A stretch of 64,000 nt of DNA from Magnolia sinica (lineage: Eukaryota; Streptophyta; Magnoliopsida; Magnoliales; Magnoliaceae): NCBI RefSeq assembly GCF_029962835.1, contig NC_080577.1, positions 6,634,001 through 6,698,000 of the forward strand, given 5' to 3'. The position numbers and the translations under genes were made by a program. This document shows positions 32,630-45,800 of the stretch, one piece after another. The stretch's first letter is position 1, and each line of letters opens with the position of its first letter. The notes under the pieces were generated by a model. It had not been told where the DNA came from and did no database searches. It saw nothing but the letters and a program-made list of their open reading frames with translations.

Positions 32630-34879
32630 TCGAAAAGCTAAATCTCTCAAAAAGTTGTTTCTACCACGCTCCTTCGCTCCCTCCTTGTAGAATGAGACGG
32701 ATTGAGAGGATTCTCGGCATCCACGGTTCCTCAGCCCCTTTTTCTTATCTCGGCGCCCCCATGATTCTCGGTAGAAACAAATGCTCATACTACCAAACGT
32801 TGATGCAAAAAATTGACTCCAAAATCCTTGGTTGGTCTGCGCGATACCTGTCTCAGGCTGGCAGGTGTACTCTCATAAATCACGTTCTTGGAAGCATCCT
32901 GATCCACTTGATGGCGGCTACTACTATCCCCTCCCGGGTTCTTGACATGATTGAAGCGAAAATGGCAAATTTCTTCTGGGGCTGGCAAGAGGGGCAAAGC
33001 TAAATTTCATTGGTTGAATTGGAAAAAGATAGCTTTACCAAAGGAGGAGCGTGGACTGGGTATCCGCCGCCTTAAGGATGTCCTTAAAGCCTTCAGGCTT
33101 AAGATGGCATGGACAGTGCTGAATAACAATGGATCCAGCAGCTGGGCAAATTTTGCTCTTTCTAAATACGGACTTCCGCGCTCAGGTGAAGCAGTGTAAG
33201 CCCACCGATGTAACACATCCCCGTTATGGAAGCAGGTTGTTACTTTGACCCATCTGATTGAAAATGCTTCTCAATGGTATTTTGGCTTGGGTGAAATGAA
33301 TCTTTGGTGCTGTAATTGGTCAGGTCTTGGCCCGCTGGAAAACTTTACTCTCCACCCAATTCCTTCTGACATTCTTCCTCTTAGAGTTAACGAGGTTATA
33401 TCTCGTGACAACCCTCAAATCCCAAGTCCGATCGCCAACCTTCTGCCAGACGATATCATTTCAGCACATTGTTGCAAATGGCTTCTGCACAATGTCAGCT
33501 CCTGATGAGCGGTTCTAGCCCCTCGACCGCATGGGTGTCTTCACGATTAAATCTGGTTAGAACCTGTGCAAATCAAGAAACCAAGTACTGGACTGGACCA
33601 AAAGAATTTGGAACCCACTCCTTCCCCTTGAAATCTCAATGTTCGTTTGGAGGGTTATTCAAGGGGCGATGCCAACTGATGATAGAGTGCAACGGAAAGG
33701 TGTCAGCTTAGCATCTAAGTGTTGCTGCTGTCGCCTTTATCAAACCACTACCACTCCACACAGTGAATCAATCACACACCTAGTCATCAACGGGCATTTG
33801 ACTGACCGTGTGTGGAAGCGCTTCAACGCCATTTTCAACATTTCTGCTCCCCACCATAATTCTGTCTTAGCTACGCTTACTGCGTGGTGGACCGCCCAGC
33901 CCCCGCGTCGGGGTCCTTCTCGTGTCCAGTGTGCCATCCCCTGTTTAATTCTTTGGGAGCTGTGGAAAGCAAGGCACGCCGCCCGTTTTGATAATGTCCA
34001 GCCCTCCACTAACTCCGTTGAGAACCGCATCAGTTGGTGGGTAGCTACTCTGAATCCTGAACGCCATGGGGCCAAGCCTTTCTCCAGATTTGATATCCTT
34101 CTGTTACAAAGGCTAAATATTCATCGCAATGCAGATACTGCTCCTTCTTTACGGGTGATAATCTGGTCCAGACCCAAACCTGGTTGGATTAAGGTTAACG
34201 TCGACGGTGCAGCATTGGGAAATTTGGCTTTTTCTGGGGGAGGCGGCATCAGTAGGGATTCCTCCGGTTCTTTCCTCTTTGCTTTCTCATTTGGTTATGG
34301 AGTTGGCACCAACAATAGAGCGCAACTCTGCGCCCTCCACGATGCTATGGTCCTCTCTCTCAATCGAGGCTTTCATCAAATTATTATGGAATCTAACTCT
34401 AGCTGTGTCCTCGACGCTTTCATTGGCAAATCTTCCCCTGCTTGGAAATGGAGTTATTGGTGGACGAGGATCAACAGGTTGAGAGATAGGGGCTGTTTTC
34501 TGATTCTGCACTCCCTAAGAGAAGGTAATGGCCTAGCCGATGAGTTGGCCAAGGTGGGTGCATTGTCCCAACAGCAAGCTATCTTTCTCTCAGTTTCTAA
34601 GCTTCCTTTCAGCGTCAGGGGTCTTTATAGATTGGACAAAATGGGTCTCGGCTCCTTATGGAAAGGCTAATGGACTAGCCGTCAGATGGTTTTTTTGTTC
34701 GTTTTTTTCTCGCTCTCCTAGCCTCCTTTTTTGTCCCCAGGAGTTTTCTTCTCGTGCCTGTACAGAGGTTTAGTGTTTTTCTTCTGTTTTGGTGGGGTCT
34801 ATCCTTTTGTTTTCCCCTCTCAGGCTGTAATTTTTCTGTGATTAATGGAATTGGGGCTGGGCCTCTTCTATAAAAAAAA
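32630..34879 (+). mobile_element. 5'-truncated plant LINE (L1-like non-LTR retrotransposon)
   Basis: Bounded by a 16-base target duplication, with a 3' tail 'taaaaaaaaa', so the ends are defined. It begins inside the reverse transcriptase domain (apurinic endonuclease and RT core absent), as expected of incomplete reverse transcription. The 3' UTR includes 'aatggaattggggctgggcc'. The truncated 5' end lies right beside GA-rich DNA. Confidence 0.92.
32639..34670 (+). pseudogene. LINE ORF2 remnant: RT tail, zinc-finger region, RNase H
   Basis: Shows the end of the RT domain (FSYLGAPMILGR, LSQAGRCTLINHVL; about 32640-33003) in frame 1, then a shift to frame 2 (KAKFHWLNWKKIALPKEERG; to a TAA at 33197-33199, reopening 33245-33505). 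A zf-RVT-like stretch follows with a stop near 33550 and further frame changes. Then comes a long frame from 33639 to 34670 that reads through a plant LINE-type RNase H (WIKVNVDGAALGN..., ESNSSCVLDAF, REGNGLADELAKVG). At least three frame changes and two stops make it inactive. The RNase H stretch is the best preserved. Confidence 0.88.
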
Positions 34880-34895
34880 AAGTTGGAGCAATCCC
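34880..34895. repeat. LINE target-site duplication, right
   Basis: Exact copy of 32614-32629, directly after the poly-A tail. Confidence 0.9.
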
Positions 34896-35279
34896 CCAGG
34901 GATATTGCTGGTGATTCAGTCATCAAGGAATCTACTTCTCTGTTGAAGGGTGCATGTTGGAGTCAATCCCCCAAGCAGATGTTGTTTTTCTCTATGTACT
35001 TGATACTGCGTTTTCAACAGCTTTTAGTGTGAGCAAGCACCATTTGTTTACTACTCAAAAATTATTTATTTAAATTGTGAGTAACCACAATTACTTCTAC
35101 CAATATCATTAATACATAATTATTACCGTTAACTAAAATGAGATGAACTTAAAATCCTTCTAATCGAGTCATAAGAACTGTCACCTGTGGGTATATATCA
35201 TCATCTTATATGTTGGCGGGCCTTACTACTAGCCACATTCCTTTTATGAGTACAAATACCTCCTCCTTAGGAAACAAAA
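34896..35279. other. Intergenic DNA
   Basis: Continues the DNA interrupted by the LINE. No gene seen. Confidence 0.45.
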
Positions 35280-35600
35280 TCAGCCGAGTTTGGACCACGC
35301 CAAGCTAGCCCCAGCCCAAAAATCGATAAAATCTCTATTTCCCTTTTGAATGTTCCTAGTCTATCCATTGATTAAGTGGGCCACACTTTCATGAAGAAAT
35401 AGACATTTTAGAGCGAAACCACTTAGTCTACATTTAAGATGGATGGATTACCTAACATAGGATTAGAAAGGCATATCTATGACATATAACACAAACAAAC
35501 AAAGTTGGTTTGGCCGGGCTATGCCGGGCTATCTTAACTTCAGCCCAAGCCAAAGTCGAGTTGGGCAGGCAACCTGATCCATCGTCACCCTTAGCCAGGT
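35280..35600. mobile_element. MITE copy C
   Basis: Resembles copies A (6933) and B (8126) in order: 'gcccaaaaatcgataaaatc', 'attgattaagtgggccacac', 'gaaatagacattttagagcg', 'gtcgagttgggcaggcaacc'. Its ends are less clear than in A and B. Confidence 0.5.
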
Positions 35601-35890
35601 ATCAATAGGCTGGAGGCAACATATTGGGCCTAAGCCTCTGTGTTCCGAGATTTTGCTTCGTTATGCGTGAGGCATGGGACTAGGTTTTATAAGATCTTGT
35701 TTTCAAATGGGCCCATGACCAGGACAAAGCCCATTTCGTGAAATTGTTCAATTCATGGGCTGGCCCAATCCAGCCCATTTCGATCTCTAAGGTGAGCTTC
35801 TAATTAATATGAAAAAGACTTGCAGTGTATCGATACGAGAATCTTAAATATTTTTCATACAAGATATGTACTCACTATGCTCAATGTGTG

Positions 35891-35934
<44 letters not shown>

Positions 35935-36486
35935 CTGTCCTATAAGTCTACACGGATATGATAGTAAGATAATTAGATAAGCATTTGTTCTGTTTCATAA
36001 TACATCTAAAGTGAAAGAAAAAAAATATTTTAAACAGTTTAACTTGAATAACCATATGCCAAATAGGCAATTTCTAAATAATTTCTATGTGCCTGTGTAT
36101 CATCCATCACACCCTACCAGAATATCAAGTTTTTCATGTTCATAACCTGGTTTGTTTTGCCTCTGTTGAGACTCAGGATCAAGAAGCACCTATCGTTGCG
36201 GTACATTGGGCCCAAATGCTGATTTTCTCGGTGATCACGATCATCTATGTTGCGGAATCATTTTTCAGCAGGCCACCATATGGAAATTTTGTTGAATAAA
36301 TGATTTTTATCATCACGATCTAGAGATAAATGAAGAACAATAAAAAGTAAATTTTCACTAGCTATTACTCAATTCCAAAAATCAAGAGGATCCCATTAAA
36401 GTGAAATGTTTAAGTAGAAAAGAATTTTAATGGTCAATTTTTGCATATGATGGCCCTTGTCTTACTTTTACTTTTCAGTAAAAGAT
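35601..36486. other. Intergenic DNA with microsatellites
   Basis: No gene supported. Contains (TG)n at 35885-35899 followed by (TA)n at 35901-35931. Confidence 0.5.
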
Positions 36487-37749
36487 GTAAGCATTACATG
36501 AATCGCCAGACTAGTCGTCCGAGTCTGGCGATGGAGGAGGGGCATCCTTGTCCTGCACACAACATAAGATAGCCCTCAAAGCACGAGACACCTTCTTGAA
36601 CTTTCGTTTCACTAAGGCTCGAGTCTCACCAACCTCTTATCGCAGGGCAGCCTGACCCTCCTCAAGTCGAGCCAATCGGGCTTCTATAGCAGCCCAATCA
36701 CTGTCACACTCCTGTGTAGCAGGAGGAGAGCCCTCATTAGTGTTCTGGGCCTCCTTTTCCTTTTCTTGCTCTCCTTCCTCCCTTATCTCATCTCCGCCTT
36801 CTTCATCACTCTCCTCTTCTTCGTTTTCTGTCTCATCCTCACTCTCATCGAGTCAGGCCTGACGCTGTCGTGGCCCAATCTTCATGTTGTTGAAAGTGGT
36901 GTCGTTGATAAAATGGATCGGCACAGGAAGTTCTGCGCCAAGTCTGTAGGCGAATTCACGTGCAAGCTTGCATATAAGTCGGCCGAAGGGGAGCGAAATA
37001 GATGTCCTAGAAGAGCGCGCAGTCTGCACTATCTATAGCAGTACATATGTAGACACGCACAGCTTCTCTCCCTGCCCAGCTTGGTACAGAAAGTCTACCA
37101 TCAGGCGCGTGCACTCGCTGCAATTGCTCCACCTGGGGTACACGTTGTACGTGAAGATGTGATGGAGCATGCGGAAGTCGTCGGTCATATTGGATGCCAG
37201 GAGGTTATTGTTTGGATTCCAGTGGGCCAGTTGGCCACAAAGGAATCGCGTGCGGCCATCCCTTTCACGTACACTCCTAAGACTCTTCTCACTAGCATGG
37301 ACTTTACCAAGCGGCATTCCCATGAGTCGGGCTAATAAGCCAACATCAATTGTGGCTTCCCGCCTTCCCACAGGAATTTTGAATTACAAGGGCTCCAGTG
37401 TTGGCTCTCGAATATGGGCATAGAAGGCTCAGACAGTGCCCACATTTGCACGAGACTTGCCCTCAAATATGGGACTCCACCCGGCATCCACCAGGCGGTC
37501 CATCACCAGATATTCTCCAAAGAGCTTCTCGTCCACGTGTGCTTCAAAGAGGACCCTATGGCCCTCAAATCTTCCATGGGATAGATCCGCCAATAGAGTT
37601 CTCTCGAGGGGAGCCTGGGGATCAAGGTCCCGCTTTGTCCTTATCTCACGATCGATGCTTATACCTACAGCGGCGCCTTTCGGCCTCCTCGAACGAGGAG
37701 GGCGGCTAAGCCCGACTTCATCCGTGGAAGCTCTCTTCTTCCCCATGAG
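36487..37749 (-). pseudogene. Plant-transposon-protein-like reading frame of an LTR-type element, broken
   Basis: Minus-strand coding remnant, read from 37749 down. It resembles the 'putative plant transposon protein' family: DPQAPLERTLLADLSHGRF, VLFEAHVDEKLFGEYLVMD, VGLLARLMGMPLGKV, HHIFTYNVYPRW. An acidic (Glu/Asp-rich) part follows, then a coiled-coil-like C-terminus ending in a Pro/Asp tail. Function unknown. It sits just inside a primer-binding site and LTR on the same strand, so it probably takes the gag position of a non-autonomous LTR element. Broken, with a few interruptions. A 195-base piece of it recurs at 52354-52548. Confidence 0.65.
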
Positions 37750-38089
37750 AGAAAGAAGCGTGGAGATGGAGAAAATAATCGTTACAAGCTCGAAAAGAGT
37801 CATATGAGCCAAATAACCTTAGAAGGAAGGTGGATTGGGAGAATTTTTTGAATATGAGACAGCTCAAATGTGTAGGGACAAGAGAAAATGGGAGTAGTAG
37901 GAGATAGGATTTGGAGGAGGACGATGGAAAAGAAGTATGTGGTGAAGGAAGTGAAGAAAATTAAAGAATGAAAGGGGATTTGAGAGGAAAATGTGAGGTT
38001 TTGAGGGATTTAGAGAGCTTGGAACGTGGTGAGGGAAAGAAATGAAGAAAATGGGATGAAATAAAGGGGTCCCACATGATTTCGTGGGC

Positions 38090-38621
38090 CCCACAGCCTT
38101 GCACAAGTGCCGGCTCGACCGGCCCGACGTAACTCGACAGGCTCGGACCGTCTGGGCGGCGAGGCCTCACCGATCTGGCGATGTCATCACCGATCCCTGG
38201 ACCTCCGGGCGAGGGATCGCCCCATGGGCGATGACATCCCCCCCGGGGTGCTGGAAATGTGCGGGGTCCACTTCGGCCCCCCCAATTTGCACTAAGTGGG
38301 CCCCCGACTCCATTTGAGTCATTTCGGGTCCCGATTCGCGTATATTCATGATTTTTGGGTTTGTTGCGTGTGAAATGGGTTGGAGTCTCATCTAAACCCG
38401 TCAATCGATAGTCTAGGAACGATCTGGGGTCACCACGCATGATCACAGATGTGTACGGGCCCCGATTTCGACGGTCAGATTCATCTATGAATGATCAGTT
38501 TCGTCGACAGGCGAAATTTGGAAATCCTAGGACTGTTCCTACGTTCATCGCACCCTCCTAAGTCAAAGTACATCAGTGTGTGTCGTGAGACCATAACCCA
38601 GGTCCAGTTTAATCCAAATTA
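38090..38621 (-). other. Untranslated leader of the LTR-type element, GC-rich
   Basis: Lies between the primer-binding site and the plant-transposon-protein-like frame. CpG-rich ('gtctgggcggcgaggcctca') and without convincing coding content. Confidence 0.45.
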
Positions 38622-38636
38622 TGCTCTTATACCAAC
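38622..38636 (-). other. Primer-binding site of the minus-strand LTR element
   Basis: The reverse complement reads 'gttggtataagagca', close to the tRNA-Met-complementary consensus. It directly borders an LTR edge (tgtaacgccc) at 38638. Confidence 0.7.
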
Positions 38637-38637
38637 T

Positions 38638-38942
38638 TGTAACGCCCTGAAAATCGGGGGTCGAGTAGGAGCCCAACTCCCGAGTTCCAACACATCACTT
38701 ATGCAACATAGAAAATGATGATTAAATGTTGTCTGTATTAGTGCCTTAAACATGAGTGGGATTATACCAAACAACATATCATACTTTAGAGACGGTTAAA
38801 TTTCACAAGAGGAAGACTGTGATAATTATATAAAATGTATAAACTGTTGTAAGTTTTCAAAGTGCGAACATGTTACCAAGTTAAATATATATATGTATAC
38901 TCCCAAAATGGACAAAATAAATATACATGGATGCTCCAAAAA
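38638..38942 (-). repeat. LTR (5') of the minus-strand element, probably incomplete
   Basis: Starts on the plus strand 'tgtaacgccctgaaaatc', like the LTR edge at 61067 (tgtcacgccccaaaatct). It continues to about 38942 ('atacatggatgctcc' plus A-run), where unrelated Gypsy coding sequence begins. Shorter than the 1.7-kb LTR at 61 kb. Confidence 0.55.
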
Positions 38943-40665
38943 AATGTAAAATGACAAGTGTAATGGCATCTAGACAGCATCCCTGCAACCCCGTTGATCA
39001 GAACACGGTCTACCATCCTGGCAAGGCCAACCTTGTGGTAGACGCGTTGAGCCGCAAGAAGACGATAGCATTTGCGACTCCGCTGATGATAGCAGAGTGG
39101 GACATGGTAGAGTTTGTGCGAGACTTTGAGTAGAAACTTACGGTCGAAGAGCCGTTCGAGAGCATCGCACACATGCGTGTACAGCCTCTATTGATGATCG
39201 AATCATCGTGGCTCAGGGGGAAGATGAAGGGTTGTTAGAGTTGAGGAAATGAGCTAGTAATGATGCAGACTCTGAGTGGAGAGTTGGTACGGATGGGGGC
39301 TTTCGTTATCGTGGCCACCTATGCGTGCCAAATCTTCATGACTGAGAAAGGAAGTTCTCGAAGCCGCTCACAATTCGAGGATGGCGATGCATCCTGGCAG
39401 TATGAAGATGTATCAAGATATGAAGAGGTCGTACTGGTGGGACAACATGAAGGTCCACATAGCAGATTATGTGTCCCGTTGTCTCACATGCCAGCAGGTC
39501 AAGGCAGAGCAACTCCGACCTCCTGGATTACTTCAGCCCATGCCCATAGCAGAATGGAAATGGGACTTCATCTCTATGGATTTCATCTCTGGGCTACCGA
39601 AGACGAGGAAGGGTCATGATTCCATTTGGGTGATTGTGGACCGGTTGATGAAATCGGCCCATTTCCTCCCTATTAGAGTTTCGAACTCGGCAGACGACTT
39701 GGCCAGATTATACATCAGGGAGATAGTGCGTCTACATGGAGTTCCTATGGAGATGGTGTCGAACTGAGACATGCGATTCACATTTATCTTCTGAACCCGT
39801 ATCCAAGAAGCAATGGGTGTGAAGTTAAAGTTCAGTACTGCGTTCCACCCATAGACTGACGGGCAGACGGAACGGGTGAATCAGGTGTTGGAAGATATGC
39901 TGCGAGCTTGTGTACTAGATTTTAAGGACAGTTGAGATGACTGTCTTGCTTATGCAAGTTTGCCTATAGCAACAGCTTCCAGGCAAGTATTGGTATGGCC
40001 CCCTATGAGGCATTGTATGGGCATCCGTGTAAAGCACCGCATTGCTGGGCAGAGGTTGGTGAGAGAAGTTTAGTTGGCCCCGAGTTAGTACAGACGACCT
40101 TAGAGAAGATCGACATTATCAGGCGTCGACTTCTTGCAGCGCAGAGCAGACAAGAGTTACGTTGATACGAGGCGGCGACAGTTAGAGTTCAAGGTCGGGG
40201 ACCATGTGTTTCTGAAAGTTTCCCCCATGAAGGGAATCATTCGGTTTGGAAAGAAAAGGAAGCTCACGCTGAGATTCATTAGCCCATTTCAAATACTAGA
40301 TTGAGTGGGTGTGGTAGTGTACCGCCTTACTTTGCCCACACTACTCGTAAGCGTGCACAATGTATTTCATGTATTTATGCTGAAGAAATACGTTCCTGAC
40401 CCTTCCCACATTATCAAATGGGAGCAGGTACAGCTGAGTGAAGACGCTACTTATGTACTGCGACCGACGCGTTTCTTGGACAAGAAGGAGCAAGTGTTGC
40501 GCAGTAAGGTTATTCCGCTAGTGAAGGTATTATGGACGCACCACACTAAGGAAGAGGCTAGTTGGAAAACAGAAGCTGAAGTTCGCAAGAACTACCCTCA
40601 GATTCTCGAGGAGTACGAAAAGGTACTAATTTCGAGGACGAAATTTTTCTTTAAGGGGGGTAAAT
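38943..40665 (+). mobile_element. Gypsy chromovirus (Tekay/Del-like) fragment, plus strand, broken
   Basis: Parts in order: end of RNase H (HPGKANLVVDALSRKK near 39015); integrase zinc-binding and core region (about 39380-39770: CLTCQQVKAEQLRPPGLLQP, WVIVDRLMKSAHFLPI); further integrase and GPY-like sequence (about 39790-40300); and a C-terminal chromodomain-like part (KKEQVLRSKVIPLVKVLW, KEEASWKTEAEVRKNYP; to 40670). The 5' half of the element is absent here. Several interruptions; fairly old. Confidence 0.85.
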
Positions 40666-40910
40666 TATAACGTCTCAAAAAAATTCATACAAAGACCCGA
40701 GTACCACCTCAGGCAGAAATCACTCAGGACTAAATCCTTTAGAAATTAGACAAAATTAACTAAGTGCTAAACTAGATTAGCTGTGAAATTAGTTTGAACC
40801 ACTTTAAATACGAACTGCAAGACCCAAAACTTATAGAATCATTAATGCTACATTACTGATGAGGGTCGAATATTGTATATTAGACCCCAATTATTACCTG
40901 ATTTTACATA
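40666..40910 (+). repeat. Gypsy LTR, first part
   Basis: Starts 'tataacgtctcaaaaaaatt' after a purine-rich tract (aaggggggtaaat) ending the coding region. This is the 3' LTR start of the plus-strand chromovirus, interrupted at about 40910. Confidence 0.55.
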
Positions 40911-42807
40911 CATGATGATGCTGAACATCATATTTTAATCGTGTTTGTGATGCAGGGTGTAATTAGGAGTTTGGACTGAAAAAAGATACTAAAAGCATGG
41001 AATTTACACTCCGAAGTTACCAAGGCAAGGGATGGACTTCAGGGGACCAAGATCGAAGAAATTACATTCCAGAGATTCAAGAAAATTAGGTCACTCACAT
41101 TAAACGGGCCCAAAATTGGTCCAGAATGCAAGATCACATGGTTCCAATCATCCATTCAGCTCAAAAATTCATACATGGACTGGGGGCCATAAATTAACCG
41201 TACATGTAAAATTTTAGCTATTGGATACCTCTGGAAGTGGCCCAATGGACAGATCAGCCCCTTAATTCCTTAAGTGGGACCCACCTGATCTCTGGATATG
41301 CCTCAGCTTTGGACTCAACGACTTAAATGGGGATACAAACTAAATGGATGGATTGGATTGCTCATAAAAATCACAGTGTATCCCACATGTGCATCGTGCA
41401 TACACATGCGCACGTGCACTGGCCGTGCACCAAATATCACAAAGTCGGTCAGCACACGCTGACCGACTCCAATTTCCAAAATATAAAAGGCCATCCGGCG
41501 TCTTTACGCACAGAGGCCGTTTTTGGCTAGTGGGTCCCACCTATATCATATTTTGATGATCTGAACCATTCAACGTGTCCAAAGGGGGGCGTGACCATCA
41601 CCTAGCTTCCCTTTTTAGCCCATACACGTGTACGCATGTGAATCGTCAGAAAACGGAAGATGAACGGTGAATTGAGTTAGTACAGTGGACCACACAAGAA
41701 CCTACTAAAACTACTCCTTCCCGACTGGTTTTTCGCCAGGATTTCAATGGACGGGGTGGATTTCTTCATAGACATAAAGGTGGGGCCCAACGATCATTGC
41801 AGCAGCGGTCTGTAAACTCTGTTTCGCAAACAGAGCCTGTGGACGAATCTTGTGGGCCACCACCGTGCTTCATCGGTCTGATCTAGACCATCCATCTGAA
41901 GCCCATGCTCCCTATCATCCAAGCCTAGATGACGGAATTGCAGGAATAAATGAAGATTGGATTTCAACCATCCAAACGGAGGATGGACGGTAGCACAAAA
42001 GATTGTGTGGACCACACCAAAACAGAAGAAAAATGGTCATGTTCGACCGTTTTTCCGTGATGATCTCAGTGAACGGAGTGGATTTTTTATCAGAGATCGT
42101 TTGTGGGGGCCACCAATACATCAGCGTAAGGAGTTACGCAGGTAACCGACTTTCCAGTTTCGCAGTTTGCTGCGTAAAAAAATTTCCGCAAGAGATCTCC
42201 ACCGCCTCTACACCCAGTCGTCCATCCTCCATCAGCCTATAAAAGAAAGAGATGTCAGAGAGGTGATTGATTCAGTCCTAGGAAGAAAGAGAGAAAAGGA
42301 GCTCGGTTGTGGACGTGAAGGAATCAAAGGGATGTGTTTTATCTCCATTATATTTTTCTTTCCAACTAATTCTTTGTTCCATCCCATGGATTTTTAAACC
42401 TCTTAGTTAGGGCTGAGATGAAGCCCCTAATTTGAATGACTCTTGTTTATTGTTGATTTCATTTGTAATTGATTGATTTATTTCTTTCTCTAGTGTAATT
42501 AAATGAAAATTTCATACCTCTCTAATCTATAAGCTTAACCAAAGTCTAGATGTGGATGTTGTTTGGAATCTTATTCTAGGTATGTTTGTGTCTGACCATG
42601 AACAGGTTTCCTACAGAGAAAGAAATAAATATATTTCAATAATAAAATAATATATAATATATAAAAAGTTGTTTTGAAAAATACTTTTTCTGTGGGTTTT
42701 TAGGAATAGTCCCACATGGAAAAGGGAAGAGAAAAATTTGTGGTTTATATGAAGGATGTGGAGTATTATAATATTTACCTACCTAGTCCGTTGACTATGG
42801 ACCTTAC

Positions 42808-42838
42808 GCTCGGGCTCGGGCTCGGGCTCGGGCTCAGG
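42808..42838. repeat. CTCGGG hexamer array in left Copia LTR
   Basis: Four 'gctcgg' units. The right LTR has an expanded, different array (about 48255-48310, CTCGGT type), showing independent evolution of the LTRs. Confidence 0.85.
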
Positions 42839-45800
42839 CACGGGTACAGTCTCGGTCAAGGGCTCGGTGCGAGGGCGTGGGCATGTGAGGCAGTGTGGCT
42901 GTAGAGGCGCTAGTGGCACACTTTGCACTTTGAACCGGAGTAAGATGTGGATGGGTTTCTAAACCATCTCAACTCACTCCAGCAAATCCATACGAACTGA
43001 GACAACCAGCCCTTCTCCACTCATATATTTTAGTGTTTCCAGCAACATAGCAAGGCTTAAACCTTAGCTTGAAGAACAGACCAGTTGTGTGGTCTAGGAA
43101 GGTTCAACTGAACTAGTGGCTGAAGATTTGAACTGACCTGTGCAGAAGTCGAAACTACTTTTCTTTTCTTTTCTTCTTCTTTTGGGATTTTTCTTTTATA
43201 CTGTAATATTGCCAGAAAGTATGTAATTGAGTTCCATTTGGTGGGCCTTCGTGTTTGCTGAACGCAGACCCACACCAGGCTCGTCGTATCCTAGAAGCTG
43301 TTTGCCTGTAACCTATCAGCATACTCAATTCACTTAAGTAGGGGCAAATAACGCTTTAAGGATAGCGTTTCAGACGTGCTTCAGCCTGTCCTGATTTCAG
43401 ATTATTTTGCAATTTTTGGTTTCCACATTATACAGAAATACATTAATCTATATAATTTTTAACAATCTTAAAGCGTTCTTTATTTGATGGAAGCTGACAG
43501 TGTTTCATCCATCAAGTTGATGAATCAGGACTTGATACGTCTTGATCGGTTCGATGGAACCAATTTTACAAGATGGCAAGACAAGCTGAAATTTCTCCTG
43601 ACGGCGCTGAAGATCTATTATATATTATATCCAAATTTGTAAGCACTACTTGAAGCATCTGACAAAGACACACCTGAACAAGTAGTTGCCCACACCAAAA
43701 GAGCCGAAGACGAACTCTTGTGTCGAGGACACATTCTGAACGCTCTCTCTGATCGCCTGTACGATCTATACCAACAGACGTCATCAGCAAACGAGATCTG
43801 GGCTGCTCTGAAATTCAAATACAAGGCTAAAGAAGAAGGTATCAACAAGTTTCTCATCACCAGGTATTTTGACTTCAGCATGATAGATAATAAACCGCTG
43901 CTGCCCCAAATCTAAGAACTGCAACTAATAGTAAACAAAATCAAAGTGATAAAAATCGATCTTCCTGAATCATTCCAAGTTGGGGCTATAATCGTCAAAT
44001 TGCCACCGATGTGGAAAGACTATAGAAAGAAGTTGTTGCATAAAATCGAGGACTACACACTGGAACAAATCCAAAAACACCTCAGGATTGAGGAAGAATC
44101 CCGTAACCGCGATAGAAAGAATGATAACGGGAATACCTCGTCCAAGGTACATGCAGTAGAAAACACTAATAACAAATATCCTGAGAAAGACGATTCCCTT
44201 AAACCTAATAAAGGAAAATTCAAGAAGAACACCCAAAAGAAGAACGGAAAGTTCAAGGGTCCATGCCATATTTGTGGAAAAACCGAACACTATGCTCGAG
44301 TATGCCGCTATCGCAAATCTAAAAAAGAGGCAAGTGCAGTAGAAGAAGGCGATATTGTGGCTATGATTACTGAGGTGAATACCATCCATGGCAAAGTTCC
44401 AGGGTGGTAGTATGATACTGACGCTATTATACATGTGTGCTACTACAAATCAGCCTTCAAAACATATGAGGAATTGACCAATGGTCAAGAAGTCCAAATG
44501 GGTAATGAAGTCCGATCGAAGGTCGTCGGCAAAGGAACTGTCGAACTGATATTCACCTCTGGAAAGAAAGTGATTCTAACTAATATACTGCACGTCCCAG
44601 ACATGAGGCGAAACTTAGGTTCTGGGGATCTTCTGAGAAAATCAGGCATACTGGTGGTGTATGAGTCAGGTAAACTGATTCTGTCCAAAAATGAGAATTT
44701 TGTCGGAAATGGATATGCTTGTAACGGAATGGTTAAGTTTTCTCTGAATGAAAGTAGCACTTCTACGTATATGGTTGAATCCGCTGAACTGTGGCATGAT
44801 AAACTAGCCCATATAGGGTATAGTACCTTGAAGTTCATGGCTAAGAATGGTTTAATCTCATACACAGATAATGAAACCGAAAAATGAGAAGTGTGCATAA
44901 GATCCAAAATGACAAAGAAACCTTTTCCGAGTGTTAAAAGATCATCTCAAGTATTGGATCTTGTGCACAGTGATATCAGTGAGTTAAACGACATTCTTAC
45001 TCGTGGAGATAAATGGTACTTTATAACCTTTATAGATGATTGCTCTGGGTATGTATATGTGTACCTATTAAAGAGCAAAGATGAAGCATTAAACATGTTT
45101 AAAATATATAAAGCAGAAGTAGAGAATCAACTGAATAAGAAGATAAAAATTCTCCGTAGCGATAGAGGAGGAGAATACTTCTCCAATGAATTCGATAACT
45201 TCTGTGAAGAACATGGACTGATACATCAATGTACAGCGCCATACACACCTCAACAAAACGGAATAGCTAAAAGGAAGAATAGAATGTTAGTAGAGATGGT
45301 CAACTCAATGCTGATAAGAGCAAAGTTGCCACTTAGTCTATGGGGTGAGACACTGTTTGCAGCGTGTCATATAATAAACAGAATTCCGTCTAAAAAATAT
45401 AAAATATCTTCATATGAAATATAGAGAAGTAGAAAACCTAATTTAGGATATCTAAAAGTGTGGGGGTGTCTTGCATATAGCAGAACCCCTGATCCAAAAA
45501 GAACTAAGTTAGAACCAAGAGCTATTAAGTGCACCTTCGTAAGGTATGCACAAAATAGTAAAGCTTATAGACTTCTAGACATGGAGTCTAATTCAATAAT
45601 AAAATCAAGAGATGTTGAGTTCTTTGAAAACTCACTATCCTTGGAGTCAAAAGATAATGAAATCCAAACTCTAAATAGAGAACCAGATAGCACAGCTCCA
45701 TAGATAATGGAAGCTCCTATTGAACCTCGTAGGAGTCAAAGAACAAGAATGGAGAAGAGTCTAAGAGATGACTTTATAGACTCACAACGTGTCATTTTCC

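Noticed and set aside
36766-37038. Hydrophobic plus-strand frame resembling a membrane protein
   Set aside because: It is the antisense of the acidic, coiled-coil-like part of the plant-transposon-protein-like frame.
38084-38446. GC-rich open frames on both strands
   Set aside because: They sit in the CpG-rich leader between primer-binding site and coding region of an LTR element. Open frames in both directions reflect base composition.
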